Position numbers and translations under genes: made by a program
Shown: one piece after another, positions 55,819 through 64,000 of the stretch
Position numbering within the stretch: position 1 is the stretch's first letter
Layout of the letters: each line of letters begins with the position of its first letter
Notes under the pieces: model-generated
What the model was told of the DNA's origin: nothing
Databases searched by the model: none
The model's input: the letters and a program-made list of their open reading frames with translations, nothing else
Source: Gammaproteobacteria bacterium
GTDB taxonomy: Bacteria; Pseudomonadota; Gammaproteobacteria; Steroidobacterales; Woeseiaceae
DNA length: 64,000 nucleotides
Assembly: GCA_022600955.1 (NCBI GenBank)
Contig: JAHZJK010000031.1
Coordinates: 186,001-250,000, forward strand
Reading direction: 5' to 3'

Positions 55819-56253
55819 ATGGAAACCGTTTTCGCCTTTCTCAAGTACGCGTTCCTGGGTTTTTTCGGCCTGATTGCTGCTTTGTTTGTACTCGCGATTG
55901 TATTCGGAAAGCGCATCGTCAAGCAGTGGGAGTTTGATGCCGAGTTTCGAGATGCAAACGGACGAGAATTCGGTGAGCTGGATATTGAACTTTCGCGAAT
56001 TGCGAAAGAAGAAACAGTCGACACTTTCAAAGCCAAATTCAAGATGCGTCATGAGTCGTTGCAGGTTGGGCAACGAGTACAGGTGTTCGTTGATGACGTC
56101 CTGGTTCTTGAGGGGGCAGTCGAGACAGCAGGTAGAATTTGGCTCACTCAGGAGAACTGCAAGAATTCTCTGCAGAGCGCCTCAGCCGGTCAGCTGTGTC
56201 GAGTAGTTTACGGCGGTGTTGAGCAGTTCTCTGAACCACTGGTACGCGACTAG
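55819..56253 (+). CDS. Small membrane protein of unknown function
   Basis: The protein is 144 aa with a membrane helix at about 9-29, then a soluble part with no recognised motif (QWEFDAEFRDANGREFGEL and a C-x-Q-type end). It is probably translated with the CpcT-like gene. It overlaps the convergent TPR gene by 4 bases. Confidence 0.7.
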   Translation: METVFAFLKYAFLGFFGLIAALFVLAIVFGKRIVKQWEFDAEFRDANGREFGELDIELSRIAKEETVDTFKAKFKMRHESLQVGQRVQVFVDDVLVLEGAVETAGRIWLTQENCKNSLQSASAGQLCRVVYGGVEQFSEPLVRD

Positions 56254-57446
56254 CTTCGGTCCAGGCGCCGCAATAGCGCGTCGGCCTGTTTCTTGAGGTC
56301 ATCAGACTTGCGCGCTTCTTTGAATGCATCGCGTGCCGCTTCTTTCATGCCACCATGTTCCGCGCTGATACCAGCAAGTAAATAGATACGTTCGGGCTCA
56401 TCCAGACCGCCGAGGTCTATCGCTTTGAGATAGGATTCGTGCGCGTTTTCCCAATCTTCATCCTCGAAGAATATATTGCCGAGCATTTCGTAGGTGCGGC
56501 CGTCGGGTGCCGCCGCGGCTGCTCGTCGTAACACGGCTTTCGCCTGCGGGCGTTCTCTCGACAGCATCCACAAATCGGCGAGCCTTTTCAACATGTCCGC
56601 ATCCGTTTCGACTGATTCGTCGGCAAGATGCTTCTCGAGGAGTCGTGCGGCTTTTTCCGGCACTTCGACCACACTGTAGAGTGCGATCATGCGTTTCAGA
56701 TCATCGGCTTCGTCAAGCAGGCCTTCGTTGTATGCAATCGTAATAGCTGCAAGGGCCGCCTGAGCGTCTTCCAGCTGCATGTGGTGATTCGCAAGGAGTC
56801 GCCAGTTGTCGTGCTCGTAAGGATCCCGCTCAATAATGCCTAGTAATAGTTGCTCGGCCGCGGAATACTTCTTGCGGTCGAAAAGGACCTGGTAATAGAG
56901 TCGGTGCCATGATTTTTTGGGATTGCCGGCCTTGCCGATCGCGATAGCCAGCAAGTCTTCAGCGCGCTCGAGATTCGCAGTCATGTAGTTCGCGTACGCA
57001 AGCGTGAAAATCTGGTTTGGCGGCTTTTCAACCTCTGTATTGGCGTACCAGTATTCGAGCGCCTCACGTGCCTCATCAAAACGATCGTCTCCAAGTACGA
57101 TCTGTCCGTAGACCAGTTTCAGCTCTGCCGTCAGCGGAACGCCGATATTGGGCAATTGCAGGGCTTTTTGTAATGCCACCCGTGCCCCTTCTATCTGATC
57201 CATGAAAACGTAAGTATGTGCGATGTACTGCAATACCACTGCATGATCATAGGGCTCACGATTTATTTTTTGCTCGAACTCCTGCAAGACCTGCAGCGCT
57301 TCGGAATAGCTGTTCTCGTTCCACAGCTCCTGCACGTCCATCATTTTCAGGTAAGTCCTGTTGGACGCCTTATCCGGCGCCGCCAACAACACTGGTGTGA
57401 TGGCAAGAGTCGCAATACAGCATATGCAGACCAGTAACGCTCGCAT
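56250..57446 (-). CDS. TPR protein of the TonB2-type system
   Basis: The protein is 398 aa with a signal peptide (ending VLLAA). About eight to nine TPR units run from residue 40 to 395, for example AAEQLLLGIIERDPYEHDNW. It is the last gene of the DUF3450-TtpC-ExbB-ExbD-TonB operon, right after tonB with no gap. The TPR partner of TonB2-type systems is thought to help energy transfer. Exported to the periplasm. Confidence 0.83.
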   Translation of the reverse strand: MRALLVCICCIATLAITPVLLAAPDKASNRTYLKMMDVQELWNENSYSEALQVLQEFEQKINREPYDHAVVLQYIAHTYVFMDQIEGARVALQKALQLPNIGVPLTAELKLVYGQIVLGDDRFDEAREALEYWYANTEVEKPPNQIFTLAYANYMTANLERAEDLLAIAIGKAGNPKKSWHRLYYQVLFDRKKYSAAEQLLLGIIERDPYEHDNWRLLANHHMQLEDAQAALAAITIAYNEGLLDEADDLKRMIALYSVVEVPEKAARLLEKHLADESVETDADMLKRLADLWMLSRERPQAKAVLRRAAAAAPDGRTYEMLGNIFFEDEDWENAHESYLKAIDLGGLDEPERIYLLAGISAEHGGMKEAARDAFKEARKSDDLKKQADALLRRLDRS

Positions 57447-58055
57447 CTATTCGTCCGCCATGATGAAAGTCAGTCGAGTGTAAGTCTTGACGCGGACGGG
57501 CTTGCCATCGACAAACTGCGGCTGGTACTTGAACCTGACTACTGCACGAAGTGCTGCACGATTGAATACGCGTGGTGGCTCGGCCCGCAGAACTACCGGG
57601 TCTTCAACTGAGCCCGACTCGGTCACGGTGAAACGCAGGATTACGTAGCCCTCGGTACCGCGTGCCAAGGCGGATATTGGATACTCCGGGGGAACGCGCA
57701 CGAGCGGTGTTAACTCGCGGGCGATAGCTATGTCACTACCAATGCCGATATCAAAATCAATATCCGGAACGTCAATGGACATGCCACCCAGACCCGAATT
57801 GTTTGCCGCGTTTAGTCGACGCAGGTCTTTTTGCATTTCCTGCGGCGGTTTTTCCGGGGCCTTTGGGTCCCGGCGTGAGCGCACATCACGCGACTGTTCC
57901 GCCATACGGATGAAATTTGCTATGTCGACATTGTTCGCATCCGTCAATCGGACACGTTTCATTCCAACCATCATTTCGATGGCAGTGAACATCAGAATGT
58001 TAACGACGATTGCCGCAAAGACGATCATTGGAATGCGGGTCGAATCCAGCTGCAT
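57447..58055 (-). CDS. tonB: TonB-family energy transducer
   Basis: The protein is 202 aa with an N-terminal membrane helix (about 9-30). Its linker is short and has no long Pro-rich stretch, unlike E. coli TonB. The C-terminal TonB domain has PPEYPISALARGTEGYVILRF, then VRFKYQPQFVDGKPV. It carries energy from ExbBD to outer-membrane receptors. It starts one base into the exbD stop region. Confidence 0.9.
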   Translation of the reverse strand: MQLDSTRIPMIVFAAIVVNILMFTAIEMMVGMKRVRLTDANNVDIANFIRMAEQSRDVRSRRDPKAPEKPPQEMQKDLRRLNAANNSGLGGMSIDVPDIDFDIGIGSDIAIARELTPLVRVPPEYPISALARGTEGYVILRFTVTESGSVEDPVVLRAEPPRVFNRAALRAVVRFKYQPQFVDGKPVRVKTYTRLTFIMADE

Positions 58056-58468
58056 TACATGCCGTCCGGCGTTGCTGCAACGGCGACATTTTCGACACCG
58101 GCAAGTCGGGTCTGGTCCAGAACTTCGATCACGAGGCCGGTTTTGGAATCGTCATCAGCGAGGATGACGACAGCGCCCTCGGGGTTTTCGGCATGCAGTC
58201 TTTCGACGTGTCCACGAACGCTGCGCGGATCGACGCGCTGCCTGTCGATCCAGACTTCGTCATTCGTCGTGACCGCGATCATAATGTTGGCCTTCTGTTG
58301 AATCTCTGCGGTCCGGGCACTGGGCCGTTCAATTTCAACTCCTGACTCTTTTACAAAAGACGCGTTCACGGCAAAGAAGATCAGCAGGATGAACACCATA
58401 TCGATCAACGGTGTGATATTCATCGCCGAGGGACCGGCTTCCGATTTCAGATGGTCACGTGTTGCCAC
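58055..58468 (-). CDS. exbD: ExbD biopolymer transport protein
   Basis: The protein is 137 aa with one membrane helix. The sequence NITPLIDMVFILLIFFAVN contains the proton-binding Asp23. The periplasmic part is normal length. It follows the ExbB gene by zero bases and precedes tonB. Confidence 0.93.
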   Translation of the reverse strand: MATRDHLKSEAGPSAMNITPLIDMVFILLIFFAVNASFVKESGVEIERPSARTAEIQQKANIMIAVTTNDEVWIDRQRVDPRSVRGHVERLHAENPEGAVVILADDDSKTGLVIEVLDQTRLAGVENVAVAATPDGM

Positions 58469-58996
58469 TTAGTCTCCCTCCACTAGTTCGGTTTCAAAAC
58501 GCAGCGCCAGCTCGTCAGAGCGGCTTTCCAGGTCGGCGACGAAGTACAAGCCGGACAACGCCGTAAACAGTCCGGCCATTGTTGTAACAAGGGCTTCTGA
58601 TATTCCGGATGCCATGCCGCGCGTATTGCCAGTTCCGAATACGGTAATAACTTCGAACACCTTGATCATTCCGGATACTGTTCCCAGAAGTCCGAGCAGC
58701 GGCAATATACCTGTCAATGCTTGCAATGCCTGTAGATTGCGATTCGACTCCGCGGTCAGTTCGGCAACGATTGCGCGAATGCGACGAAAACGCATTTCTT
58801 CGCTCAGTCCGGTCCGTGAGCCTTGCCAGTCTGCGCGCAGCTGCTCTCGAACATCACCCATCTGTCGCCAGTGAAACCAGTAGCGTTCGATGATCAGAAT
58901 CCACAGCAACAACGAGGCGAACAGGATTGCCCATAACGTCATGCCACCCTGTTCAAACAGGGCCGCCAGACCATCCTTGTAGTCAGTCCAGTTCAC
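58469..58996 (-). CDS. exbB: ExbB-like MotA/TolQ proton channel subunit
   Basis: The protein is 175 aa with three helices. The family channel segments LLGLLGTVSGMI and ISEALVTTMAGLF are intact. The start lies 14 bases inside the larger TtpC-like gene, so the two are translated together. Confidence 0.9.
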   Translation of the reverse strand: MNWTDYKDGLAALFEQGGMTLWAILFASLLLWILIIERYWFHWRQMGDVREQLRADWQGSRTGLSEEMRFRRIRAIVAELTAESNRNLQALQALTGILPLLGLLGTVSGMIKVFEVITVFGTGNTRGMASGISEALVTTMAGLFTALSGLYFVADLESRSDELALRFETELVEGD

Positions 58997-60311
58997 TGTC
59001 GGTCAACAGGTCGCTGCTGTACTTGCCGAGTCGTTCGACAAGGCGGTTCGCGCGTCCGGTCAGCAGGCTATGAAACAGAACCAGCGGTATGGCAACAGCG
59101 AGGCCGAGCTGCGTTGTTATCAAAGCCTGAGAAATACCACCGGACATCAATTTCGGGTCGCCTGTGCCGAACAGAGTGATCGACTGAAAAGTTTCGATCA
59201 TGCCGGTTACAGTACCCAGGAGGCCCAGAAGCGGGCTGACTGCCGCAAGTACTGCGACGGTCGCAAGCCCTCGATTCAGAAACGATGCTTCTTCTGCGAG
59301 TGCCTCGTCGAGGCGTATGCCAAGTGAGGTCATGCTTTCATTGTCATTCGCGACCGCGATCAGCTTAAGGCGGCCAAGTGCATTCTTGTTGCTGGCCTCT
59401 TTGTGGATCGCCTGTTTGTCCATGGCACGACGCGCCAGCAACAACGAGATACCACGCCGAATGACGATAATGACGCCAATCGCACCGAGGAACAGAATCA
59501 GGTAGCCGATACTTCCGCCTTGCCGCACGCGTTCCTTAAGGTCAGGCGATTGCACCATGAGGCTTAGAATCGCACCTTTCGAAGGATCAAGCGCCATGGC
59601 GACCATTCCGGATTCCGCGTCCTGAAGTTTTTGCGCCATTCGCTGGAAGCGTGGCGCCGGCTGGCGGCTCAACTCCACGAGTTTGCCGCTGTCCGGCAGG
59701 TAGCGAAGAAATGCACCATCACTCACAGAAGTAAAAACGCCCGCACGCGTAACCACCTGCTGCAGTTCATCGCCCTGCGGCTTAATGAGTGTTGCGTTGA
59801 AGCGGACGACTTTTCCAGACTCACTGATTTCGGTCAGGACTGTTGTCCACAGGCGCTTGATGTTGTCGATTGTAGGCGTCGTTTCGCCTTTACCGATGTC
59901 TTGCAGAAAGCTGGAACGTTGTACTTGTTCGGCTGCGACCAGTGAAGACTCAAGAACGTTATCAGCGCTAAGTGCGGCCTGCCGGACGATGGCGAACAAG
60001 TCATTCAGATCACCAGCGCGCTCCTCGAGCGTCGCCGCATATTGAGTGAGAGTCGCCTCATTGCCTTCGTACGCATTGCGTAAACGGTCAGCACGCTGAT
60101 TGGCGGCCGCCAGCTGCGCCTTGGCATCCGCGAGAAGTTCTCGCTGTTGTTGCCGATCGGCGAGGAAGCGGTCGATTCGCTGTTCGTCATGCTCTGCCTC
60201 CTTTAACGCTTCCTGTCGAACAGATTCGACGAGAGCATCGACATCCTGCGTATCGGCCCACGCCATTGATGGCAGTAGCAGCAGTAGACTGAGAATCCTT
60301 AAACTCTTCAT
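58983..60311 (-). CDS. ttpC: TtpC-like MotA/TolQ protein with periplasmic domain
   Basis: The protein is 442 aa. It has a signal sequence ([19 protein letters not shown]), a ~240-residue periplasmic coiled-coil domain, then the MotA/TolQ/ExbB channel part with LLGLLGTVTGMI and ISQALITTQLGLAVAIP. Vibrio and Shewanella TtpC work with TonB2/ExbB2/ExbD2. It overlaps the DUF3450 gene by 4 bases. Two channel-type subunits in one operon is the TonB2 hallmark. Confidence 0.88.
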   Translation of the reverse strand: MKSLRILSLLLLLPSMAWADTQDVDALVESVRQEALKEAEHDEQRIDRFLADRQQQRELLADAKAQLAAANQRADRLRNAYEGNEATLTQYAATLEERAGDLNDLFAIVRQAALSADNVLESSLVAAEQVQRSSFLQDIGKGETTPTIDNIKRLWTTVLTEISESGKVVRFNATLIKPQGDELQQVVTRAGVFTSVSDGAFLRYLPDSGKLVELSRQPAPRFQRMAQKLQDAESGMVAMALDPSKGAILSLMVQSPDLKERVRQGGSIGYLILFLGAIGVIIVIRRGISLLLARRAMDKQAIHKEASNKNALGRLKLIAVANDNESMTSLGIRLDEALAEEASFLNRGLATVAVLAAVSPLLGLLGTVTGMIETFQSITLFGTGDPKLMSGGISQALITTQLGLAVAIPLVLFHSLLTGRANRLVERLGKYSSDLLTDSELD

Positions 60312-61081
60312 GTGCGATTCTCCGGCGCCGGAATGGGAAGTCGTATCAGGTCTGGTGGCAATTGCTTGCGGGCGATTCGGATGGCGCGATCCAGCGGTTG
60401 CCGGAATTCGTCGTCGAGTACAACCCAGTCGTCACGCGAGTTATCCCAGTAGCCGATCTCCAGCCCGTCGAGCGTCATGTAATACAGTCCAAGCCGGCCG
60501 AAGCGAAGAAACGCGACTGTCCGAGTCTCGTTCTGAAATGTCATCTCACCTTCGTATGCCTCAATAGTGTGGCCGTATTCGAGTTCGATCTGGTACGCCT
60601 CTGTCACGCGCCGGTACTTCTCGGATGTCGGGACTTCGGGCCGCTTCATGAGCTTCTTGAGTTCGGCGATACGTAGTCCACGTTCCGATTCGAGGTACGG
60701 AATATCAATCGAAACGAATTCCTCCAGTACTTCGATCATGCGCACAATCAACGGCAGAATCCGGCGCTTTGTGATCTCTATTTCCTGAAACTGGCGTTCA
60801 TAGTCAGCGATCTCGACGCGCTGCGTAGCGACAAGCTGTTCAAGCTGATCGTTGTAAGCGCTCAGATCCTCGACCTGTGCCATGGTTGAACGAAAATCGT
60901 TGAGAAGATCCCGTGTATCGTCATCCAGTGCGTTGATACGCTTTTGCACATCGGCACTGGTCTTCAGGCTGGCGTTTTGAGTATCTAACGCATCTTCGGC
61001 TGTTTGCTGAGCGAATAAGCCACTCGAAACTGAAAGTAGAATGAATGCGCCGTACAGTATGGCTAAGTGCTGTCTCTGCAT
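60308..61081 (-). CDS. DUF3450 periplasmic coiled-coil protein
   Basis: I chose ATG 61081 (AGGGGAG 9 bases upstream) over TTG 61087. The protein is 257 aa with a signal peptide (ending GLFAQ). Long coiled coil runs about 30-140, and a C-terminal domain with [14 protein letters not shown] follows. DUF3450 is a known first gene of TtpC/TonB2 operons. The role is unknown, perhaps sensing or periplasmic bridging. Confidence 0.88.
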   Translation of the reverse strand: MQRQHLAILYGAFILLSVSSGLFAQQTAEDALDTQNASLKTSADVQKRINALDDDTRDLLNDFRSTMAQVEDLSAYNDQLEQLVATQRVEIADYERQFQEIEITKRRILPLIVRMIEVLEEFVSIDIPYLESERGLRIAELKKLMKRPEVPTSEKYRRVTEAYQIELEYGHTIEAYEGEMTFQNETRTVAFLRFGRLGLYYMTLDGLEIGYWDNSRDDWVVLDDEFRQPLDRAIRIARKQLPPDLIRLPIPAPENRT

Positions 61082-61213
61082 GAGCAAGAGCTCCCCTGAT
61101 TTGATTTACAATGAGTTTTTGGGGCTCTGTCATTGTAGGAAGCCTTATGCCCGGGAAGCGTCGTGGATTGTACTTAGGGCAGTTCGTGATTCTGAAGCTC
61201 TGTGATGCGGGGC

Positions 61214-61243
61214 TTGGCTGAACTACAGGAACTGCTGTAAGAT
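61214..61243 (+). promoter_or_regulatory. Promoter of tRNA-Pro
   Basis: TTGGCT (61214-61219) and TAAGAT (61238-61243), 18-bp spacer, each 4 of 6 to consensus, sit 15 bases before the tRNA. A GC-rich discriminator (TCGCGTCCC) follows, as at stringently controlled tRNA promoters. Confidence 0.55.
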
Positions 61244-61257
61244 TCGCGTCCCACGGT

Positions 61258-61334
<77 letters not shown>

Positions 61335-61352
61335 CTTTTTCTTCGCTTTGCG

Positions 61353-62192
61353 CTATTCGCGCGTCGTGAACAGGCAGTCGCCGAGTTCTTCTTCGGGAAC
61401 CTGGTCAAGCCACGCAGGCTTTCGAAAATTGCGTTTGATCGCACGGGCAAGCTTGCCGATTTGCAGTCCATCAACGATGCGGTGATCAAACGTGCCGGTC
61501 AATGGCAATATCGTGCGTACCTGAATCTCCCCTTGCCGCACGACAGGTTTTTGCTCAACTTTCCCCAGCACAATAACAGCCGGCACTTTCGCCGCCGGCA
61601 TCAGTGCGGTCATGCCCGTTTGCAGCCCGAAGCTGCCAATGTCCGAGACAACGAACGAGCCGAAACTGTCCGCGGACAATCCGAGTGCCCTGATTTCGAC
61701 GCCCATGTCGACCGTGAGCCACTTCAGAATCAGAAACACGGGTCGCCGGAGTGGCCACGGTATTCGGTTCAGAAGGTATTTGTTTTGTGCTGTTCTTGAC
61801 TCGCTGCCCGTACGGTTGTCGATAGCGCGTCTACGTACTTCCTCGGCGATCGCGGTCACGGGTCGGGCGTGGGCGTCCTTGACGACGATCGCAGACACAC
61901 CTTCGCCACCGCCGATTGCGACTGGCACCATGACGTCCAGGTGCTGGCGCCCAACGATCGCTCCTCGTCGAATAAAACAGTTCATTTCGGGGACATCGAA
62001 AGCGACAGCGCGCGCGAGAACTGCAGTCGCAAGATGCGTCATAGTCAGTTTCACACCTTCGCCACGTATGTCATCGAGGTAGCGCTTCGCGTCAGTGACA
62101 TCTATATCCAGAGTGCCGTAGACGCGGGAGTCAGTAGGAGTCGTATAGATCGCCGCTGCGGTAACGCGCCAGGGCGTATTGAAGCGGTCCAT
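61353..62192 (-). CDS. Stand-alone 2-oxoacid dehydrogenase E2-type acyltransferase domain
   Basis: The protein is 279 aa and consists only of the E2 catalytic (CAT) domain. The active-site block [10 protein letters not shown] (His237, Asp241) is present, and [15 protein letters not shown] matches the CAT start. No lipoyl domain or E1/E3-binding domain precedes it, and no E1 or E3 gene is nearby. Such singletons transfer acyl groups to unknown acceptors. A hydrophobic stretch (about 144-162) could touch the membrane. It starts 2 bases before the ispB stop. Confidence 0.85.
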   Translation of the reverse strand: MDRFNTPWRVTAAAIYTTPTDSRVYGTLDIDVTDAKRYLDDIRGEGVKLTMTHLATAVLARAVAFDVPEMNCFIRRGAIVGRQHLDVMVPVAIGGGEGVSAIVVKDAHARPVTAIAEEVRRRAIDNRTGSESRTAQNKYLLNRIPWPLRRPVFLILKWLTVDMGVEIRALGLSADSFGSFVVSDIGSFGLQTGMTALMPAAKVPAVIVLGKVEQKPVVRQGEIQVRTILPLTGTFDHRIVDGLQIGKLARAIKRNFRKPAWLDQVPEEELGDCLFTTRE

Positions 62193-62193
62193 T

Positions 62194-63192
62194 TCAGGAG
62201 CGGCGCTGGATAGACAACGTCGCTATGTCGACCAGTGCCTGCTTATATTCTGACGCAGGTACTACGCTCAGGGAGGTGATAGCGGATTCAGCCGCCTCTC
62301 TCGCTTTTTCAGCGGTGTACTGCAATGCACCGGTTGCATTAATAATGTCGGTAATCTTGTCGAGCTGTTCCAGTCCGCCGTCGAGAATGGCCTGGCGGAT
62401 AAGGTCACGATCCGACGATGAGCCATTTTGCATAGCGTATATCAGCGGCAGTGTTGCCTTGCCCTCCGCGAGATCATCGCCAATATTCTTGCCCAGCTCA
62501 TCGGCGGAAGCGTCAAAATCGAGCGCATCGTCGACTAGCTGAAACGCGGTGCCGAGATGCCGGCCGTAATTGACCATGGCGTCTTCAACGGCCTGATCTT
62601 GATTGCTCAGCACGGCGGCTATCTGTGCGCCGGCCTCAAAAAGCCTGGCGGTCTTGCGGTAGATGACCTGCCGGTAGTCCTCTTCGCTTGTGTCCGGGTC
62701 GTGCACATTCATAAGCTGCATGACTTCGCCCGCAGCAATGGTATTGGTCGCATCGGCCAGTATCTGCATAACTCGCATATTGCCGACATTGACCATCATC
62801 TGGAATGCACGCGAATACAGAAAATCGCCGACAAGCACACTGGCCTGGTTGCCAAATACCGTATTGGCTGAGTCCTTGCCACGGCGTCGTTCAGAAGAGT
62901 CGACTACGTCATCGTGCAGCAGGGTAGCCGTATGGATGAACTCAATGATTGTGGCGGCACTGATATGCTGAGTGCCCGTATAGCCCAGTGCACGAGCTGC
63001 GAGCAAGACGATCAGCGGCCGCAGTCGCTTGCCGCCACTCATTACTATGTAGCCTGATACCTGGGATACCAATGCGACGTCGCTCTCGAGGCTGGAAGAA
63101 ATCAGCTGATCGACGGCATTCATGTCGGCGCGGGCGAGCGCAGCGACATCCTCGAATTTAACAGAATCCGGAGTTTTTTCGGCCACTTGCAT
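62194..63192 (-). CDS. ispB: Octaprenyl diphosphate synthase
   Basis: It makes the octaprenyl chain for ubiquinone and menaquinone. I chose ATG 63192, giving 332 aa (a longer frame to 63252 adds 20 residues). The Asp-rich motifs of trans-prenyltransferases are LLHDDVVDSSERRRG and LVDDALDFD, and GGKRLRPL is present near the start. The divergent neighbour rplU is the usual Gammaproteobacterial arrangement. Confidence 0.93.
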   Translation of the reverse strand: MQVAEKTPDSVKFEDVAALARADMNAVDQLISSSLESDVALVSQVSGYIVMSGGKRLRPLIVLLAARALGYTGTQHISAATIIEFIHTATLLHDDVVDSSERRRGKDSANTVFGNQASVLVGDFLYSRAFQMMVNVGNMRVMQILADATNTIAAGEVMQLMNVHDPDTSEEDYRQVIYRKTARLFEAGAQIAAVLSNQDQAVEDAMVNYGRHLGTAFQLVDDALDFDASADELGKNIGDDLAEGKATLPLIYAMQNGSSSDRDLIRQAILDGGLEQLDKITDIINATGALQYTAEKAREAAESAITSLSVVPASEYKQALVDIATLSIQRRS

Positions 63193-63321
63193 AACATTCG
63201 GGATAATGCCTGAAAGCGCAGCCATTGGCGACAAAATCGGCGCCGTCGGCACGACAAAGTGCGCATTCTGCAGCGTTCTTCAAGTTATTGAATAAAGGTA
63301 CAATTTTGCGGCCTGTGAACG

Positions 63322-63350
63322 TTGACCCGGGGCAGCGGAATCTATAGAAT
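63322..63350 (+). promoter_or_regulatory. Strong sigma70 promoter of rplU
   Basis: TTGACC (63322-63327) and TAGAAT (63345-63350), 17-bp spacer, 5 of 6 each. Transcription would start near 63357, giving a leader of about 115 bases before the L21 ATG. Confidence 0.75.
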
Positions 63351-63356
63351 TCCCGC

Positions 63357-63470
63357 TCTTTTGTGGCACCCGCCAGTTGCGCGGCTGCGTGGCTCTCTTG
63401 CAGCCCCACAAAAAATGTCTTAATTCTCAGTGAGTTGCTGTTTCGCAGCTTGCGTAATGGAGCAAAAACA
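63357..63470 (+). promoter_or_regulatory. Structured leader of the rplU mRNA
   Basis: The leader can form TTTTGTGG/CCACAAAA (63359-63366 with 63406-63413) enclosing GGCTGC/GCAGCC (63383-63388 with 63400-63405). There is no U tract after it, so it is not a terminator. It could be a ribosomal-protein autoregulation site, which remains a guess. Confidence 0.4.
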
Positions 63471-63965
63471 ATGTATGCGGTTTTTCGCACCGGCGGCAAA
63501 CAGTACCGCGCGGCAAAAGGTGATGTCCTGCGTCTCGAGAAAATCGAGGCGGATGAGGGCACGACAGTACAGTTTGATGACGTTCTTCTGATCGGTGAAG
63601 GCGCTGATATCAAAGTTGGCAATCCGATTCTTGGCGGCAGCTCAGTCAGTGGCAAGGTGCTGCGTCAGGGCAAGACCAAGAAGGTTCCGGTCGTCAAGTT
63701 CAAGCGACGTCAGAACTACCTTCGCCAGGGTTCGCATCGTCAGTTTTTCACTGAAGTTGAGATTACCGCTATCAGTGCATCGGGTGCCAAGAAGGCGGCT
63801 CCGAAGAAAGATGACAGTGACGCTGTAGCAGCGAAACCGGCAGCCAAGAAAAAGGCTGCCAAGAAGCCGGCTACGAAGAAAGCTGCTGCGAAAAAGACCG
63901 CAACCAAGAAACCGGCTGCGAAGAAGAAGGCTGCGAAGAAAACCGCGGCCAAGAAGAAAGACTAG
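63471..63965 (+). CDS. rplU: 50S ribosomal protein L21 with long Lys/Ala tail
   Basis: I chose ATG 63471, preceded by AATGGAGC. Residues 1-102 are a complete L21 (MYAVFRTGGKQYR..., then RRQNYLRQGSHRQ), close to the usual 103 aa. Residues 103-164 add an Ala/Lys/Pro-rich, histone-H1-like tail with AAKK and KKPA repeats. It is one frame without a break. L21 sits beside 23S rRNA in the ribosome. rpmA (L27) normally follows but the window ends 35 bases later. Confidence 0.93.
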   Translation: MYAVFRTGGKQYRAAKGDVLRLEKIEADEGTTVQFDDVLLIGEGADIKVGNPILGGSSVSGKVLRQGKTKKVPVVKFKRRQNYLRQGSHRQFFTEVEITAISASGAKKAAPKKDDSDAVAAKPAAKKKAAKKPATKKAAAKKTATKKPAAKKKAAKKTAAKKKD

Positions 63966-64000
63966 GATTAACGAAACCTGACGTCTGGCGTCGGGTGATG

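Noticed and set aside
63800..63960. Repetitive DNA near the end of the window
   Set aside because: It is the coding repeat of the L21 tail (Ala/Lys codons), not a separate repeat element. The antisense frame of 70 Ala/Phe codons is a shadow.
63976..63996. Hairpin ACCTGACG/CGTCGGGT after rplU
   Set aside because: No U tract and at the window edge, so I cannot tell a terminator from an rpmA leader.

Overview
The window looks like a chromosomal segment of a marine-type gammaproteobacterium. The evidence is the ispB/rplU divergent pair, a proK-like tRNA-Pro, GlnB, FeoAB under a Fur-box-like site, a DUF3450/TtpC/TonB2-type locus and a DUF4212/VC_2705-type symporter. Gene order and content recall Woeseiaceae or Chromatiales-like lineages, but that placement is from memory and was not computed. 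I see no phage, insertion sequence or CRISPR array.

Layout. (1) 12-9596: a co-directional operon of a TlpA-like thioredoxin, a small exported protein, three TPR proteins, another small exported protein, one MotA/TolQ/ExbB protein, two ExbD/TolR proteins and a TonB-like protein with an AgmX/PglI-type C-terminus. It resembles Myxococcus Agl/Glt-type motors. (2) 9671-14970: mixed metabolic and housekeeping genes, including an exported-looking 2-hydroxyacid dehydrogenase, a hypoxanthine-DNA-glycosylase-like protein, signal peptidase I, GlnB and a fatty acid desaturase. (3) 14985-28834: a LuxR-type regulator, then branched-chain acyl-CoA catabolism. This has isovaleryl-CoA dehydrogenase, the beta subunit of methylcrotonyl-CoA carboxylase, hydratases, a fused isobutyryl-CoA mutase, a long-chain-type acyl-CoA dehydrogenase and 3-hydroxyisobutyrate dehydrogenase. 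Two TetR regulators each sit next to a clear palindromic operator. (4) 28835-32655: a thiamine salvage operon with a TPP riboswitch, TonB receptor, thiamine-binding protein, PnuT-like transporter and thiamine-kinase-like protein.

(5) 32685-44146: scattered catabolic and transport genes, including a LinB-like haloalkane dehalogenase, a Na+/solute symporter with its DUF4212 partner, an M20 peptidase, a CDF efflux protein, hypoxanthine phosphoribosyltransferase and a deoxynucleoside kinase. (6) 44143-49814: a seven-gene minus-strand cluster whose core is a divergent TolQ-like/TolR-like pair, with an exported coiled-coil-like protein, a cysteine-rich lipoprotein, a large periplasmic protein, a SPOR-domain protein and a lytic transglycosylase. 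I do not recognise it as a named system, and it is my main candidate for something undescribed. (7) 49911-52405: Fur-box feoAB. (8) 52412-56253: an aminotransferase, a secreted repeat protein, a CpcT/CpeT-family protein and a small membrane protein. (9) 56250-61081: a DUF3450/TtpC-like/ExbB/ExbD/TonB/TPR operon. (10) 61258-64000: tRNA-Pro, a stand-alone E2 catalytic domain, ispB and rplU, whose product carries a long Lys/Ala tail.

Taken together, the window encodes three separate TolQ/ExbB-type proton-driven motor modules, an unusual density for 64 kb. The metabolic genes point to an organism that consumes amino-acid- or lipid-derived acyl-CoAs and scavenges thiamine. Most genes lie in tight operons with start/stop overlaps, and several convergent pairs overlap by a few bases.
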